DNA from: Stappia sp. MMSF_3263
GTDB lineage: Bacteria; Pseudomonadota; Alphaproteobacteria; Rhizobiales; Stappiaceae
Assembly (NCBI RefSeq): GCF_030733745.1
Contig: NZ_JASHIK010000010.1
Coordinates: forward strand, 122,054 to 186,053
Reading direction: 5' to 3'
Length of the DNA: 64,000 nt
Within the stretch, counting starts at the first letter, position 1. Every line of letters begins with the position of its first letter. Position numbers and translations under genes: made by a program. The notes beneath the pieces were generated by a model. The model searched no databases, had not been told where the DNA came from, and was given only the letters and a program-made list of their open reading frames with translations. Below are positions 34,308 through 43,084 of this stretch, one piece after another.

Positions 34308-35176
34308 CCGCCAGCCACACCGACACCACCCCGCAGGCTGTCGCCGCCAGCGCCCCGCGCCGCAAGGCCTTCGACCTCGACACGGCGCTCAACACGTTCG
34401 CCGCCTGGGTGCTGGCGCTGCTCTGGATCCTGCCGCTCGCCTTCGCCATCTGGACAGCGATCCACCCGTCCGCCTACGAGGCGCGGTTCGAGCTCTTCGC
34501 CCCGCTCACTTTCGAGAATTTCGAAAAGGCATGGGCGGCGGCTCCCTTCGCGCGCTATTTCCTCAACACCTTCATGCTGGTGTCGCTGATCCTCGCCGGG
34601 CAGTTCCTGCTGTGCACGCTCGCCGCCTTCGCCTTCGCCCGTTTCACCTTCCCGGGCCGCTCGGTGCTGTTCACCCTGGTCTTGCTGCAATTGCTGGTGA
34701 TGCCCGACATCCTCATCGTCGAGAACTACAAGACGATGCGCCTGCTCGACCTGGTCGACACGATCCCGGCCATCGCCCTGCCCTATATCGCCTCCGGCTT
34801 CGGCATCTTCCTGCTGCGCCAGACCTTCCTGACCGTGCCACGCGAACTCGACGAGGCCGCCCGCATCGAGGGCGCCAGCGTGCTCGGCATTCTCTGGCGG
34901 GTCTATATCCCGCTGGCCAAGCCGACCTATCTCGCCTACGGGCTGGTCTCCGTCAGCCACCACTGGAACAACTTCCTGTGGCCGCTGATCGTCACCAATT
35001 CCGAGGAGACGCGTCCCGTGACCGTCGGCCTCAGCGTCTTCTCGGCGATCGATTCAGGCATTGAATGGTCGGTGATCAACGCCGCGACGCTGATGACGAC
35101 GGCTCCACTGCTGATCGCCTTCCTGCTGTTCCAGCGCCAGTTCGTGCAGAGCTTCATGCGCGCGGGCATCAAGTAG
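34304..35176 (+). CDS. ugpE: ABC transporter permease, UgpE-like
   Basis: A 290-residue permease of the MalG/UgpE group with six membrane segments. The EAA loop reads ELDEAARIEGASVLGILWRVYIPLAKPT. HHWNNFLWPLIVTNS, near the C terminus, is a UgpE-like signature. It is coupled to ugpA by ATGA and ends just before a bidirectional terminator. Confidence 0.92.
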   Translation: MTASHTDTTPQAVAASAPRRKAFDLDTALNTFAAWVLALLWILPLAFAIWTAIHPSAYEARFELFAPLTFENFEKAWAAAPFARYFLNTFMLVSLILAGQFLLCTLAAFAFARFTFPGRSVLFTLVLLQLLVMPDILIVENYKTMRLLDLVDTIPAIALPYIASGFGIFLLRQTFLTVPRELDEAARIEGASVLGILWRVYIPLAKPTYLAYGLVSVSHHWNNFLWPLIVTNSEETRPVTVGLSVFSAIDSGIEWSVINAATLMTTAPLLIAFLLFQRQFVQSFMRAGIK

Positions 35177-35193
35177 GGTCACCCGCCCGGAAA

Positions 35194-35230
35194 CAAAACA
35201 GGGCGCCGAAGCGCCCCGTTTCCTGTTTTG
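35194..35230 (+). terminator. Bidirectional terminator between ugp operon and the VWA gene
   Basis: The outer arms CAAAACAGG (35194-35202) and CCTGTTTTG (35222-35230) are perfectly complementary. An inner GGGCGC/GCGCCC stem carries a CGAA loop. T-rich arms on both strands allow it to stop both convergent units. Confidence 0.75.
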
Positions 35231-35243
35231 CGCGATGGACGCG

Positions 35244-37262
35244 CTACTTCACCGTCACCGGAACCCGCGCGACGACGCGCGCCTCTCCCGCGGCGATGAC
35301 GAAGCGCAGTTCGTAAGCGCCCGGCTCGGACGGCGCCATGACGGAAATCCGCCCATCGGCGATATTGTCCGTCGTGTTCCAGGCACCGCCGACATAGGCG
35401 GCGTCCCCCTCGCCCGGCCGGGCGAAACCGACCCAGTTGGACGTGCTGGCAGGCCCTTGCGCGACGACCGAGAGCTCGGTTCCGGCCGCAACCTCGGACG
35501 GTGCCTCGAGCCGGATCTCCGGCTCGGTAACGGTCACCGGCACGGAGGCCAGCACCTTCGTCCCGTCCGAGGCGGAGAGCACGTAGCGCAGCTCGTAGTC
35601 GCCCGCGCTCGCCGGAACCGCCAGCCGCACGCTGGGACCATCCGGCGTCACCCATCCCAGATATTCCGACGGCGGCGCGCCAACCGGCGCGAAGCCGATC
35701 CAGTCGGACGCACCACCCGGGCCGGTCCAGGCAACATCGACATGCCCGCCGGCAACCGGCTCGCCGGTCATGGCAAGGGTGGCCGGAGCCTCCACCACCT
35801 TGAAGGGCTTGCGGATCATGACGGTGTTGTCGTTGCCCGCCACATAGACCGCCTCGTAGCTGCCCGGTTCGCCCGGCGCCTGCATGGAAACCGTCGCTCC
35901 GTCGCGGGTATAGGCATAGCGGTTGCCGTGCCCGTCGGCGGTGCCGCCCGGCGCAACGAAGGCAAGGAAGTCGCCCTCGCCGTCCGGCCCGCGCCAGCTG
36001 ACATCGGTCATCGAGCCGGCGGGAAGCTCCGCCGCCATATCGATGGCAAGGTCCGCCGGGCCCACCTCGATGTCCGCCCTCGCGATGGTCCGGTCTCCCC
36101 CCTTTGCCCAGACATAGGCAACGGCGTAGCTGCCCGGCTCGGAAGGCAGGCGCATGGCCAGCGGACTGCCCTCGCGCGTGTAGTCCCAAAGGTCCGTTTC
36201 CAGCCGTTCGCCGTCCGGCGTCACGATGCGCAGGAAGTCGCCCTCCTCCATTGGGCCGGTGAAGGCGACCGACAGGACCGAGGAAGCGGACCCGCCACTG
36301 GCGGCCGGCGTGACGCTCGCCTCGGGAACGTCGCTGGCCAGCTTGACCACCACCGAAGCCCCCTCGCCGCCGATGCTCACCTCGACGCCGCCGGCGCGCT
36401 CGCCGGACGTTGCGGTGACGACATAGTCGCCCGGCTCCAGGTCCATCTTCGCGCCGTTGCCGCCAAGGGTGGCCACCAGCCGCTCGTCACCGGCATCGAC
36501 CACGCTCCAGTCGACGGTGCCGGTGACCGCATTGCCGGTCTCCGCTTCCACCGCGGTGAAGGTGACCGGGAAGCCCGGCGGCACATCGGTGGTCTCAACG
36601 GTCGAAGCCTTCAGCGCCGCGGCCAGTTCCCCGGCATCGCGCGCATTGTGGTATTGCCCACCGGTCGCCGAGGCGATGCAGGCGATCTTCGCCTGGTCGG
36701 CACGCGAGGCGATGTCGAAGCCGATGACATGAGCGGTGAAATCGATGCCGCCCGCTGCAAGTTCCCGGGCCAGCGCGCAAGGGTCGCCGCCGCAGGTCTC
36801 GATGCCGTCCGACACCAGCACCAGCCGCGCCGGACGGTCATTGGCATTGAGCGTTGCGGCCGCCTGGCGCAGCGCCTCGGTGATCGGTGTCTTGCCGCGC
36901 GGCTTCATGGCAGCGACGGCACGCGCAAGCGCGCCGCGATCGAGCGGTGTGACCGGTTGCACCAGTTGCACGTCGCCGCAGTCGCCCGTGCGTCGGTGAC
37001 CATAGGCCATCAAACCGGTCGGCGTACCGGCCGGCAGGCTTTCGGCAAGCGTTTCCAGCGCCTCGCGGGCGATCTCGACCTTGGCCCGACCCTCGATCTG
37101 ACCCCACATGGAATTGGACATGTCGACGACGATGAGCGTGTCCGGCTGACTGTCCTGCGCCCGGCTTGCGGAGAAGGGGAGAGTTGCGGCGAGAAGGGCG
37201 GCGAGCGCAAGGTGCGGCAAGCCGCGCCCTGGCGGCGAGGGAAAGCGTCGTGATTTCTGCAA
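35244..37262 (-). CDS. Exported von Willebrand A domain protein with four 89-residue repeats
   Basis: A 672-residue protein with a TTG start at 37262, chosen because GGAGG lies seven bases upstream and a signal peptide (HLALAALLAATLPFSASRA-QD) follows directly. The VWA domain spans about 40-225, with MIDAS residues in VVDMSNSMWG (Asp47, Ser49, Ser51) and a Thr in GKTPITEAL. After an Ig-like linker come four modules marked by a GP-x4-D/N-F/W core (GPMEEGDFL, GPDGEGDFL, GPGGASDWI, GPASTSNWV). Their GP dipeptides fall at residues 336, 425, 514 and 603, exactly 89 residues apart. It probably works in the periplasm or on the surface as a binding protein. The partner is unknown. Confidence 0.85.
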   Translation of the reverse strand: MQKSRRFPSPPGRGLPHLALAALLAATLPFSASRAQDSQPDTLIVVDMSNSMWGQIEGRAKVEIAREALETLAESLPAGTPTGLMAYGHRRTGDCGDVQLVQPVTPLDRGALARAVAAMKPRGKTPITEALRQAAATLNANDRPARLVLVSDGIETCGGDPCALARELAAGGIDFTAHVIGFDIASRADQAKIACIASATGGQYHNARDAGELAAALKASTVETTDVPPGFPVTFTAVEAETGNAVTGTVDWSVVDAGDERLVATLGGNGAKMDLEPGDYVVTATSGERAGGVEVSIGGEGASVVVKLASDVPEASVTPAASGGSASSVLSVAFTGPMEEGDFLRIVTPDGERLETDLWDYTREGSPLAMRLPSEPGSYAVAYVWAKGGDRTIARADIEVGPADLAIDMAAELPAGSMTDVSWRGPDGEGDFLAFVAPGGTADGHGNRYAYTRDGATVSMQAPGEPGSYEAVYVAGNDNTVMIRKPFKVVEAPATLAMTGEPVAGGHVDVAWTGPGGASDWIGFAPVGAPPSEYLGWVTPDGPSVRLAVPASAGDYELRYVLSASDGTKVLASVPVTVTEPEIRLEAPSEVAAGTELSVVAQGPASTSNWVGFARPGEGDAAYVGGAWNTTDNIADGRISVMAPSEPGAYELRFVIAAGEARVVARVPVTVK

Positions 37263-37549
37263 GCTGAAACCTCCACAAGTCCAAAGGCATGAAGAATGAA
37301 GGACGGCAGGTGCCAACGCGCCCTGCCAGACAGCCCACACTTTAGCGGCCATTCGCCGCCCGGGTGTGACGCCCGTCACACGGCGGCGGCTCGCCCGTCC
37401 GTCAACTTCCTGCAATCCATCCACTTTTCGCCCCGAAACGTCCGCAGCTGCGGTGTTGCCCCGGCCGCCCATGCACGACTTCCGGATCGTGCCGCGACGC
37501 CTCGACGGGGCGGCGCGCCTCTCGCGGGCGCTGCGGCCGAAGCGGGCGA

Positions 37550-38239
37550 TCAGGCGCCGGAAAGACGCGCGCTCGTATCCTCGGCGAAAGCGGGGTCGGT
37601 CTTCTTCAGGAAGCTCTTCCGCCAGCTTTCGGACAACTCCGGCAAGGCGGCGATGGCGGCGGCCACGGCCGGATCGAGGCGCGGATCGAAACGCGCGGCG
37701 ATGACACGGGACAGCGGCCAGTCGGGATGCCGCCGCCCGGCCAGCACGACCGGGTCGCCGGCCGCCACCTCGCCCGGCTCGATCACCCGGTAGTACCAGC
37801 CGGTCCGTCCGCTCTTCTGCAGGCGGGCCGCCATTTCGCCGATGCCGGTATGGGCGGACAGTTTCCAGCACGGCTGGCGACCCTGGCAGACCTCGACAAG
37901 CGCGCGCCCCAGCCGAAGCCGGTCGCCAAGGCAAAGGTCCGCCTCGGTGAGGCCCGTGGTCGAGACATTCTCGCCGAACCCGCCGGCGACGAAGATCGCC
38001 GCCTGCTCGGGCCAGGCTTCCGCCCAGGCGGCATAATGGTCGGCCGGATAGTGGTGCAGCGCCTTTTCCGGGCCGCCATGGACGGTCCGGTCCGCCTGCT
38101 CGTCGCCGACAAGTCCTTCCGCGCCGAGGAAGAGGGAGCACGAGACCGGCTCCTTGCCGATCGCCGAAGGCGGCCTGCCCTCCCAGCGATCCCGGGCGCG
38201 GCCGGTATGGAGCGAAGCAATCCGCGTCAGCATGGTCAT
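37550..38239 (-). CDS. MOSC domain protein, YiiM-like
   Basis: A 229-residue protein of the MOSC family (molybdenum cofactor sulfurase C-terminal domain). The core shows DRTVHGGPEKALHHYPADHY, GGFGENVSTTGLTEADLCLGDRLRLG, and the conserved Cys in VCQGRQPCWKL. This is the E. coli YiiM type, linked to reduction of N-hydroxylated bases through the molybdenum cofactor. It lies 48 bases after the MarR-type gene on the same strand, so it is probably controlled by that regulator. Confidence 0.9.
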   Translation of the reverse strand: MTMLTRIASLHTGRARDRWEGRPPSAIGKEPVSCSLFLGAEGLVGDEQADRTVHGGPEKALHHYPADHYAAWAEAWPEQAAIFVAGGFGENVSTTGLTEADLCLGDRLRLGRALVEVCQGRQPCWKLSAHTGIGEMAARLQKSGRTGWYYRVIEPGEVAAGDPVVLAGRRHPDWPLSRVIAARFDPRLDPAVAAAIAALPELSESWRKSFLKKTDPAFAEDTSARLSGA

Positions 38240-38287
38240 CGATGGCAGTCCTTCACGGGAGGGGAGTATCAGCGGCAGGAGGGATCG

Positions 38288-38878
38288 TCAGGCAGCGTGT
38301 TCGTGGCAGATCTGGTCGGCCTCGTGCGGCGCCAGCGGCAGGTCGAGCAGGCGGCAATGGCCGTCCTCGCCAGGTTCGCCCGGACGATGGTGGCGGCAGG
38401 TTCGGCAGAGCCCGAAACCGCGCCCGCCCCGGGCCGCGACAAGTGCCGCCACCAGTTCGGACAGCCCGTCGGCCAGCGCCGCCACGCGCGCTTCCGGCAG
38501 GACCGCAAGGGCCTCGCCCAGCACCCGCTGGCGCGACAGCGCCGCCTGCCCCGCATGGGTCGCCCGATAGGAGATGCTGCGCTTGTCGCCATCCGAGGCC
38601 GCTTCCTCGACCAGCCCCTTGCGGGCCAGCGCCTTCAGCGTCTGCGAGACCGTGCCGCGGGTTGCCGCCAGATAGTCGGCCACCTGCGAGGGCGCGCGCG
38701 AGAAACGGTTGGCGCGGGACAGATAGGACAGCGCCGTCCATTGCGTCGGATTGAGATCATCGGCCCAGTCGCCGGCCGCCTGCAGGCGGGCAAGGCGTTC
38801 GAGCAGGGCTTCGGCACGCTGGCGCGGATCGGTGCCGGCCGTCGGAGGGGAAGAGGAGCGGTTCATGGTCGCAATCAT
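38288..38878 (-). CDS. MarR-family regulator with Cys/His-rich C-terminal tail
   Basis: A 196-residue winged-helix protein. The DNA-binding part reads LNPTQWTALSYLSRANRFSR, then VADYLAATRGTVSQTLKALARKGLV, and the wing SDGDKRSISYRAT. The last 45 residues add four Cys and six His in the order C158-x2-C161-x-HH ... HC175 ... C191-HEH. This could bind a metal or sense redox state. Two starts are possible (38878 or 38866). The first overlaps a 14-base inverted repeat, which suggests autorepression. It is divergent from the exported unknown protein and upstream of the MOSC gene. Confidence 0.88.
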   Translation of the reverse strand: MIATMNRSSSPPTAGTDPRQRAEALLERLARLQAAGDWADDLNPTQWTALSYLSRANRFSRAPSQVADYLAATRGTVSQTLKALARKGLVEEAASDGDKRSISYRATHAGQAALSRQRVLGEALAVLPEARVAALADGLSELVAALVAARGGRGFGLCRTCRHHRPGEPGEDGHCRLLDLPLAPHEADQICHEHAA

Positions 38879-38919
38879 AGCGAGTCGATATCTCTCTTGC
38901 AATAGTATCGACTCGCTAT
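38877..38919. promoter_or_regulatory. Perfect 14-bp inverted repeat at the marR start, candidate operator
   Basis: ATAGCGAGTCGATA (38877-38890) is repeated in perfect inverse at 38906-38919 around a 15-base spacer. The left arm covers the marR start codon. The whole lies in the divergent promoter region, so a bound regulator could silence both directions. Confidence 0.7.
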
Positions 38920-38991
38920 TAATTTGCGCTTCCGACGCCGCAAGGCGCGGCCGGTGCATCCAGCATCCGGCCCTTGATCGAGGAGAGCAAA

Positions 38992-39780
38992 ATGCCCGTG
39001 ATGCAAGAGACGACACGAAAGGGCCTGGCCCTCGCGCTGACCCTGTTGGCAGGCACCGCCGCCGCCCCGGCAGCGCTTGCCGATGCCGGCCACGGACCGA
39101 CCGCCGCCGCAATGGACGACGCGGTGACATCGCCGCGCAAGGAGGCGGTCAGCGCCGAGTTCGACATTCTCGCCGCCCATGTCCATCGCGACGGACGGCT
39201 CGTCACCTTCCACATGACGCTGGCGACCGATGCGGGAACCAGGCCGCCCGACCCGGCCGGGCAGCTTGCCGGCGCACCGGTGCTGTCCTATGTCTGGCCG
39301 ACCTCGCTCGATCCGGCGACGGTCGGTTTCGAGGGCGGCTCCGGTATCCTCGCGCTGGCGGCCACCAGCCATCCGGACTTCGACGACACGCCGCTCTACG
39401 ACGAGGACGGCGACGGCGATCTCGCCAATGACGGCGCCCGCTGGCACAGCCACTGGGTGGTGCTGGCGCCGAACGAGGCCTGCGGCGCGGGCGCGCTTGC
39501 CGTGCGCGACATTCCCGACGGCGCTACGCCGGCGCTTCCGGCCACCTGGCCGGGCCTGCCGCTCTACATCGACAGTCCCGGCTATTCGCCGCGCTTCGAG
39601 GGACCCGAAATCCGCCTGACCGTGCCCTTCCGCGACGCGGAGATCCTCGCCGGCACGTCCTATGACGGCGTGACGGCGGCGCTCCGGGTCCATGCCGACC
39701 TGCACGCGCCGCTGCTCTGCGTCACCGATGTCTTCGACGTCGCCTCGGGCGATCTCAGCCTGCCCGGCAAGGTGAAGTAA
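38992..39780 (+). CDS. Exported protein of unknown function
   Basis: The 262-residue protein has a signal peptide (LALALTLLAGTAAAPAALA-DA). The mature part contains no catalytic motif I recognise. Visible features are a His-rich segment (ILAAHVHRDGRLVTFHM), an acidic DxDxDG loop (DEDGDGDLANDG) that could bind calcium, RWHSHWVVL, and two Cys (EACGAG, LLCVT). The start follows GGAGAG and is preferred over the in-frame TTG at 38974. It is transcribed divergently from the MarR gene with the shared inverted repeat between them, so it is a likely target of that regulator. Confidence 0.75.
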   Translation: MPVMQETTRKGLALALTLLAGTAAAPAALADAGHGPTAAAMDDAVTSPRKEAVSAEFDILAAHVHRDGRLVTFHMTLATDAGTRPPDPAGQLAGAPVLSYVWPTSLDPATVGFEGGSGILALAATSHPDFDDTPLYDEDGDGDLANDGARWHSHWVVLAPNEACGAGALAVRDIPDGATPALPATWPGLPLYIDSPGYSPRFEGPEIRLTVPFRDAEILAGTSYDGVTAALRVHADLHAPLLCVTDVFDVASGDLSLPGKVK

Positions 39781-39794
39781 CCTCGCCCCTGAAG

Positions 39795-39827
39795 AAAAAC
39801 GCCCGCGCCGGAGGTCCGGCGCGGGCG
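39795..39827 (-). terminator. Terminator of the GntR/aldo-keto reductase operon
   Basis: A perfect 12-base stem CGCCCGCGCCGG (39800-39811) pairs with 39816-39827 around an AGGT loop. On the minus strand a run of five Ts (As at 39795-39799) follows. It lies about 65 bases after the stop of the binding-protein gene. Confidence 0.85.
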
Positions 39828-39892
39828 TCAAGGTTCGATGGGAGGCAGTCTTTTCGTGCACAGCGACCGACCGGCCGCTCCGTGACCCCGGG

Positions 39893-41167
39893 TTATTTCG
39901 AGGCGAGCTCTTCCTTTACGGCCATCACGTCGGCCGCCGACATCTGCCCGACGGTCGTCACTTCCCCGGACGCGATCTTCCACAGGCGGAAGGGACCGGT
40001 GATGTCGCCATACTGGTCGAAGCCGACCGGCCCGATGACGCCCTCGTACTTGATCGCCTTGCCATCCTTGATCAGGGAAAGCGCCCTGGCGAACTCCTCC
40101 TTGCCGGCATAGATCGGCTCGCCGCCCGCGGCGACGACCTGCGGAATGGCCGCGCGAATGGCGGCGGACTCCGTCGAGCCGGCCTGGGCGATGGCGAGGC
40201 CGACAATGGCGCCGGCATCGTAGGACCGGTCCGCCGCCGGCGCGCTCGGCTCGATGCCGCCGGAGAAGTCCTTGTAGTTGGCGTAGAAATATTCCGTCGA
40301 GCGGGTCGGCGTCGTGCCCGAGGAGGTGCCGTAGGCGTTCTCCAGGAACTTGGCGCCGACGCTCTCGATGAAGTCGGTCGAGTTCATGCCGTCATTGAGC
40401 AGGAAGGTCTGCGGCCCGCCCTGCGAGATCCAGGCGCGGGCGATCGTCGCGCCGTCGACCGGATAGCTGACCAGATAGAGGCCCTGCGGCTCGCCGGACA
40501 TCGCCGCCGACGCCTCTGCCGCGTAGCTCGACTGCTTCTCGTTGTAGGGTGTGGTCGAGGTGATCGTGCCGCCGAGCTTTTCGTAGGCGGCCGAGAACTC
40601 CTTCGCCATGTTGACGCCGAAGTCGTTGTTGACGTGGATCAGCGCCAGCTTCGTCAGCCCCTGGTCGATGGCGTATTTCGCCGCCGCCGTGCCCTGCAGC
40701 GCGTCGGAGGTGATGGTGCGGAAGAAGTTGCCGCCGGTCTTGCCGTCGCGCGCCAGCGCGGTCAGCGTCGGCGAGGAGGAAGCGGGCGACACCTGCACGA
40801 CGCCGGCCGTTGCCGTCACCGAGGTCAGCACCGGGATCGACACCGACGAGATGATGCCGCCGATGATCACCGGCACCTTCTTGATGTTGACCAGTTGGGT
40901 CGCCTGGTCGACGGCGACATTGCCCTGGCTCTGGCTGTCGCGCGTGTCGGTGACGAGCTTGCAGCCGTCATGCACGCCGCCGGCCTCGTTGATGTCGCGG
41001 AACGCCATCTCCACCGACTTGGCGCCGGCCTGTCCGTACTGGCCGGCCGGGCCCGTCAGCTCGAGCACCAGGCCGACGGTGATCTCGCAGGCCGAGGCGG
41101 AAGCGGAGGCGCCGGCAAGGGCGAACGCGCCCGCGGCAAGGGCCGTAGTCCATTTCATCTTGTGCAT
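39893..41167 (-). CDS. Branched-chain amino acid-type ABC substrate-binding protein
   Basis: A 424-residue periplasmic-binding protein of the LivK/amide-binding type. It has a signal peptide ending SASA-CEITVG. Fold markers are LVLELTGPAGQYGQAGAKS at the start of the mature form, GVHDGCKLVTDTRDSQ and VPVIIGGIISSVSIPV. The ATG at 41167 follows GAAGGGG; an upstream in-frame ATG at 41188 is less likely. It is the last gene of the minus-strand operon, while its transporter partners (livG, F, H, M) lie in the divergent plus-strand operon. Family members also carry amides, aromatic acids and other small molecules, so the ligand is open. Confidence 0.9.
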   Translation of the reverse strand: MHKMKWTTALAAGAFALAGASASASACEITVGLVLELTGPAGQYGQAGAKSVEMAFRDINEAGGVHDGCKLVTDTRDSQSQGNVAVDQATQLVNIKKVPVIIGGIISSVSIPVLTSVTATAGVVQVSPASSSPTLTALARDGKTGGNFFRTITSDALQGTAAAKYAIDQGLTKLALIHVNNDFGVNMAKEFSAAYEKLGGTITSTTPYNEKQSSYAAEASAAMSGEPQGLYLVSYPVDGATIARAWISQGGPQTFLLNDGMNSTDFIESVGAKFLENAYGTSSGTTPTRSTEYFYANYKDFSGGIEPSAPAADRSYDAGAIVGLAIAQAGSTESAAIRAAIPQVVAAGGEPIYAGKEEFARALSLIKDGKAIKYEGVIGPVGFDQYGDITGPFRLWKIASGEVTTVGQMSAADVMAVKEELASK

Positions 41168-41200
41168 TGCAGTTCCCCTTCTCGTCATTGCGCCGCCGGA

Positions 41201-41629
41201 TCACATGCCCGGTCGGTCGTTGATCCAGGTTTCCTGGACAAAGCGCCACGCCACCCCGTGGGGGGCATCCGCATCCTTGAGGAACAGCGCGGCCGCACGG
41301 CGCGACGTCGCCCGCCCCTCGTGCCGCTGGTGTTCCGCGTAACTCATCAGCACCGCGTCCTCGCGCTCCCACAGGGGAGCGAACGTGTCGACAGAGATGG
41401 AAAAACCCGAGGGAAACCGGCCCCGCGCGCCGCGCAGCATGGCGCCCAGCCCGGCAAGGTCCTGTACCGCGCCGGCCGGATCGATGCGCGCGAAGCCGGC
41501 GTCGAACGCGGAGATGGCCTCACGATAGTCGACCTCGCCAAGACAGCCGGCAAACCAGCGCTCGAAGAAGACGTGCCGTTCGACGATCTCGCGCTCGGCT
41601 GCCATGGCAAGATGACCGGCGCCGCTCAT
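41201..41629 (-). CDS. SnoaL/NTF2-like small enzyme or binding protein
   Basis: A 142-residue protein with the cone-shaped NTF2-like pattern. An N-terminal helix (EIVERHVFFERWFAG) is followed by strands ending SFAPLWERED-like (VDTFAPLWEREDAVLMSYAEHQRHEG) and AALFLKDADAPHGVAWRFVQETWI. It is coupled by ATGA to the aldo-keto reductase upstream. Such proteins can be isomerases, dehydratases or ligand binders; the role here is probably in the same pathway. Confidence 0.75.
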   Translation of the reverse strand: MSGAGHLAMAAEREIVERHVFFERWFAGCLGEVDYREAISAFDAGFARIDPAGAVQDLAGLGAMLRGARGRFPSGFSISVDTFAPLWEREDAVLMSYAEHQRHEGRATSRRAAALFLKDADAPHGVAWRFVQETWINDRPGM

Positions 41630-42696
41630 GCCGCGCTCTTGTCGTTGAGATTGTATTTCATGATCCGCCCGTGGCGCCCATGGCGGTCGCGCTCCAGCGT
41701 GTAGACATCGCCGTCGAGCTCCCGCCGCGAGGCCAGCACCGAGGAGATGCCGGCAATGTCGTCACGCGTCAGGCGCAGCGCCAGAATGCCGAGATTGGAA
41801 GCAAGATGGCTGCGATTGCGCGCACCGACGATCACCGCGCCGACCTGCGGTCGGTCGAGCACATAGCGGCTGGCGACGCTGGCGATGTCCGTACCGTGGC
41901 GGTCGGCGACGAGTTTCAACGTCGCCAGCAGCGCCTGGAACAGATCCCATCCGCCGAAATCGTCGATGATCAGCTTGTATTTGACGAGCGAGCGGTTCTC
42001 CAGCGTTTCGCCGGGATCGGGCCGGCCGAGCCATTTCTCGCTCAGGAAGCCGCCCGCGACCGTGCCGTAGCACAGGAAGGACAGCCCGTGCCGCGCGGCA
42101 AGTCCGGCCATGCGCTTCTCCGCCCGCGCGTCGAGCACCGAGTATTGCACCTGCGCGGAGACGACCGGCACGCCGGCCGCCAGCATCGCCCCCAGATGAT
42201 CGCTGTCGAAATTGGTGACCCCGATATTGCGGATCTTTCCGGCCTGGCGCAGTTCGGCCAGCCACAACGCCACCTCCAGCCAGCCCGGCGCGTTGTAGTC
42301 CCACCAGTGGAACTGGACGAGATCGAGCGTATCGCAGCGTAGCCGCGCCCGCGACCGGTCGATCAGTGCCTCCACATGTGCCTTGTCGATGCCGATCAGC
42401 TTGTCCAGATCCGGCACCATCTTGGTGTGCACGCGAATGCGTGACAGGGCCTCGGCGCCGCGCGCATTGCGATAGGCATCGCGAAACGCACCGATCAGTT
42501 CCTCGACACCGGTATAGATGTCGGCGCAGTCGAAGGTGGTGATGCCGGCATCGGCGAAGGCGATCATGTCCTCGACCGCGGTCGTCCTGTCGACCGCGCC
42601 GTGGCCGCCGGCAAGCTGCCAGCCACCGCGAATGACGCGCGACACCGCGGCGCCCTCGCCAAGCGTCCAGGTTTCCGGTTCGGTCTGGTTGGTCAC
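41626..42696 (-). CDS. Aldo/keto reductase
   Basis: A 356-residue aldo-keto reductase barrel. The catalytic tetrad is complete: Asp and Tyr in FDCADIYTG, Lys in VHTKMVPD, His in LVQFHWWDYN. The NADPH pocket shows GAVIVGARNRSHLASN. The start is a GTG at 42696, four bases after the TIGR04076 gene; longer ATG starts would overlap that gene entirely. A homologue sharing the unusual QFHWW motif is the N-terminal half of the fusion protein at 47587-49056, so the two probably act on related substrates. Confidence 0.9.
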   Translation of the reverse strand: MTNQTEPETWTLGEGAAVSRVIRGGWQLAGGHGAVDRTTAVEDMIAFADAGITTFDCADIYTGVEELIGAFRDAYRNARGAEALSRIRVHTKMVPDLDKLIGIDKAHVEALIDRSRARLRCDTLDLVQFHWWDYNAPGWLEVALWLAELRQAGKIRNIGVTNFDSDHLGAMLAAGVPVVSAQVQYSVLDARAEKRMAGLAARHGLSFLCYGTVAGGFLSEKWLGRPDPGETLENRSLVKYKLIIDDFGGWDLFQALLATLKLVADRHGTDIASVASRYVLDRPQVGAVIVGARNRSHLASNLGILALRLTRDDIAGISSVLASRRELDGDVYTLERDRHGRHGRIMKYNLNDKSAA

Positions 42697-42700
42697 GGGA

Positions 42701-43084
42701 TCACTCGTCGGACTGAGGGGAAGAAGGGATGCATTGCAGCGGCACCGCCGTCGTCTGGGCATGGGAAAAACGCCGGAGGCCAAGCCGGGTGATGCGCATC
42801 CGGGTCGGACAATTGGGATCGGGACAGGCGACGTCGGCATCGCTCGTCATCCAGTCGTTCGCATGCGTCGGGCGCTGCTTGGCGGCAAGCAGCGGCAGCA
42901 CGGCCGCGAGCGAGTAGATCGAGAAACCCTGGCCCGGCGGCAGGTGCAGCATCTCGCCGCGCAGCTCGAAATGATCGCCGGGCCTTGCCCCGCAATAGAT
43001 CGTCGCGCCCTCCGGCGCGACCACCTCGACCTTGAGGTCGTAGAGCTCGAACGTGTCGTCGCCCGGTGTGACGGTCGCGCTCAT
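42701..43084 (-). CDS. TIGR04076 family protein
   Basis: A 127-residue small protein with the TIGR04076 pattern. An N-terminal strand reads YDLKVEVVAPEG, a conserved first Cys is in IYCGARPGDHF, then GFSIYSLAAVLPLLAAKQRP, and a Cys pair lies in VACPDPNCPTRMRI. The C-terminal CPDPNC could hold a metal. The family function is unknown. It is coupled to the GntR gene by ATGA and followed closely by the aldo-keto reductase, so it is a likely pathway component. Confidence 0.85.
   Translation of the reverse strand: MSATVTPGDDTFELYDLKVEVVAPEGATIYCGARPGDHFELRGEMLHLPPGQGFSIYSLAAVLPLLAAKQRPTHANDWMTSDADVACPDPNCPTRMRITRLGLRRFSHAQTTAVPLQCIPSSPQSDE

Noticed and set aside
37263..38141. Extension of the VWA gene to a 965-residue protein
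   Set aside because: The extra N-terminal part overlaps the MOSC gene in another frame and is Arg/Gly-rich. A TTG with a good GGAGG site and an immediate signal peptide explains the start better.
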